Translations under genes and position numbers: made by a program
NCBI RefSeq assembly: GCF_008370045.1
Contig: NZ_VOBN01000016.1
Location: 62,001 to 126,000 of the forward strand
Source of the DNA: Pseudomonas sp. ANT_J12
GTDB taxonomy: Bacteria > Pseudomonadota > Gammaproteobacteria > Pseudomonadales > Pseudomonadaceae
Length of the DNA stretch: 64,000 bases
Direction: 5' to 3'
Shown: positions 62,976-64,000 of the stretch, one piece after another
How positions within the stretch are numbered: position 1 is the stretch's first letter
Layout: each line of letters begins with the position of its first letter
The notes under the pieces: generated by a model
The model's input: the letters and a program-made list of their open reading frames with translations, nothing else
What the model was told of the DNA's origin: nothing
The model's database searches: none

Positions 62976-63248
62976 TCAATTCTTGTGGCGTGAAGAGATG
63001 GCTTCCAGTTGTTTGTTCAAGGCTTCCTTGCGTTCAGCGGGAATGTCGTTCCAGTGCACGTCCATCAGGGCGCCTTCGATTGCATACAGCAACACCTTCG
63101 ACGCCCGGAACCCGCGTGTACGCACGGCCCGATAAGCATCGACCGCCCCCAGGCGACGCAAGTCCGAGGCGCTGTGGATGCCCACGGCATGCAGCCACTG
63201 TGCCGACGTCTTGCCAAGATTCTTCAGGTGTTGCAGTTCATCATTCAT
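62976..63248 (-). CDS. TfoX/Sxy C-terminal domain protein
   Basis: A 90-residue protein, MNDELQHLKNLGKTSAQWLH at the N terminus, then VGIHSASDLRRLGAVDAYRAVR: the helix-hairpin-helix-like TfoX C-terminal domain, without the N-terminal domain of the competence regulator. The ATG at 63248 follows AAGGAGG; a TTG one codon upstream is less likely. It lies 15 bases upstream of cbpA on the same strand and is probably co-transcribed with it. Competence function not established. Confidence 0.88.
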   Translation of the reverse strand: MNDELQHLKNLGKTSAQWLHAVGIHSASDLRRLGAVDAYRAVRTRGFRASKVLLYAIEGALMDVHWNDIPAERKEALNKQLEAISSRHKN

Positions 63249-63491
63249 CAAGCCTCCTTGCGACAGCCGAACGGTGCGTGGGCGAGCCTTTGAGGAGTGT
63301 AGCCATCAGTAGGAAAAGCGTGATTGTTTGGTCGGTTTCGAGGCAAAAGCTTCTAAGAGGAAAGCGCTTGGCGCGCAAGAATGGTCTGCGGACGCAGTAG
63401 GAGAAGGTGCAGGGAAGCAGTGATTACGGCAGATAACGCGCGGCGTCCAGCGCAAGGCGAGAGCGCTGGACTTGTCAGGTGACGGTCGTTT

Positions 63492-63836
63492 TTAGCGGGT
63501 GCGGTAACGCAGGCGTGTACCGAAGTTCATCGACATCAGGATCTCGTCGGCACTCAGCTCTGGCGGAAAGTAAGCGCCGGAGATCTGCGCATGGGCCAGG
63601 CTCGCACCTTCCAGGGACGCATTGCGAAAGTCGATACCGCGCAGGTCGGCGGAACGGAAGTACGCATCGGTAAAGTCGACGCCATCGGCATTCAACTCAC
63701 GCAGGTCGAGACCTCGGAAGTCGCCACCGACCATGTCGATCGGGCCGTCCACCGGGCGTTCCTTGTTGAAACCTGTGATGTCATCTTTGTGCAGCAAGGC
63801 ATAAAGCGGGGTGTCGAGAAGTTTCGGCTGGCTCAT
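63492..63836 (-). CDS. Pentapeptide-repeat protein
   Basis: A 114-residue cytoplasmic protein with a short pentapeptide-repeat run, in the A(D/N)LXX pattern: DFRGLDLRELNADGVDFTDAYFRSADLRGIDFRNASLEGASLAHA (described by its repeats, residues ~39-82). Too few repeats to be a full quinolone-resistance-type DNA mimic. Stands alone, 243 bases upstream of the TfoX gene; the gap holds nothing I can support. Confidence 0.85.
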   Translation of the reverse strand: MSQPKLLDTPLYALLHKDDITGFNKERPVDGPIDMVGGDFRGLDLRELNADGVDFTDAYFRSADLRGIDFRNASLEGASLAHAQISGAYFPPELSADEILMSMNFGTRLRYRTR

Positions 63837-63927
63837 GTCACATCACCTGTTGGTTTTATGACGCCAGTATAGTGCCACTATTTGACAGCCGTGAAGCCGG
63901 CGAAGGCTCCACGGCTGAAATAGTTTC

Positions 63928-64000
63928 TTACAGGCCTGGCATGCGTTGGCGAATCTGCGCCACAACCGTGTCGAGGGTCCCGCTTTCATTGGTCTGAACG
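63928..64000 (-). CDS. 3' end of an unidentified gene running off the window
   Basis: Reading the minus strand from the window edge, the last 23 codons encode VQTNESGTLDTVVAQIRQRM followed by PGL and TAA. This looks like the end of a real coding region (codon use and C-terminal helix), but too little is visible to name it; a P-loop kinase-like C terminus is a guess only. Confidence 0.5.
   Translation of the reverse strand, partial: VQTNESGTLDTVVAQIRQRMPGL

Overview
The window is chromosomal DNA from a fluorescent-group Pseudomonas (P. fluorescens/P. putida type). The evidence is high GC, a gene order close to several P. aeruginosa core loci as I remember them, the Pseudomonas-specific regulators cbrXAB-crcZ and prrF, and the REP/REPIN repeats (GTAGGAGCGAGGCTTGCCCGCGA type) typical of this group. 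I see no prophage, insertion sequence, integron or CRISPR array.

Layout. 1-4.5 kb: 3' end of ileS, then lspA, fkpB and ispH. 4.5-15.2 kb: type IV pilus assembly block, with a fimT-like gene on the minus strand, fimU-like/pilV/pilW/pilX/pilY1/pilE, the glycine oxidase gene thiO, and the pilR-pilS two-component genes. 15.3-20.9 kb: bamD diverging from rluD-pgeF-clpB, with a heat-shock type promoter before clpB. 21.2-21.6 kb: tRNA-Asn, tRNA-Pro, tRNA-Lys and a second identical tRNA-Pro. 21.8-28.5 kb: a chemoreceptor, a small secreted EGKCG/EF-hand protein, NDH-2 and several small conserved genes. 28.5-33.7 kb: yacG, coaE and the core pilus genes pilD, pilC, pilB, diverging from pilA, which has a sigma-54 promoter. 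34-40 kb: BON protein, DUF2845/DUF748 pair, RlmI-like methyltransferase and MpaB-like protein. 40-48.8 kb: acsA, a 183-bp tandem duplication abutting pgi, panD, panC-panB, folK and pcnB. 48.9-54.1 kb: carbon/nitrogen control locus crcZ-cbrB-cbrA-cbrX. 54.1-58.2 kb: gluQ, dksA, an aminotransferase, sfsA and a Rieske protein. 58.3-63 kb: Fur-linked heme uptake genes (phuT-U-V-chaN type), a single prrF sRNA, and a CbpA-like cyclic nucleotide binding protein. The window ends with a TfoX C-terminal protein, a pentapeptide-repeat protein and the 3' end of an unidentified gene.

How the parts connect. Type IV pilus genes in two places make the pilin (pilA), process it (pilD), power and anchor assembly (pilB, pilC), prime it (minor pilins and PilY1) and control pilA transcription (PilS-PilR with sigma-54). 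CbrA-CbrB drives crcZ from a recognisable sigma-54 promoter with an upstream TGTTAC-N14-GTAACA site; CrcZ then titrates Hfq/Crc. The heme transporter and prrF both carry Fur boxes.

Most of the window is conserved core genome. The items most worth a second look are the EGKCG/EF-hand protein at 23.5-23.9 kb (possible orphan copper-binding RiPP precursor), the 183-bp duplication that captured the end of pgi, the rearranged minor-pilin cluster, the small genes cbrX and DUF3094, and the single prrF copy. Functions come from sequence motifs and family knowledge; no database search was run.
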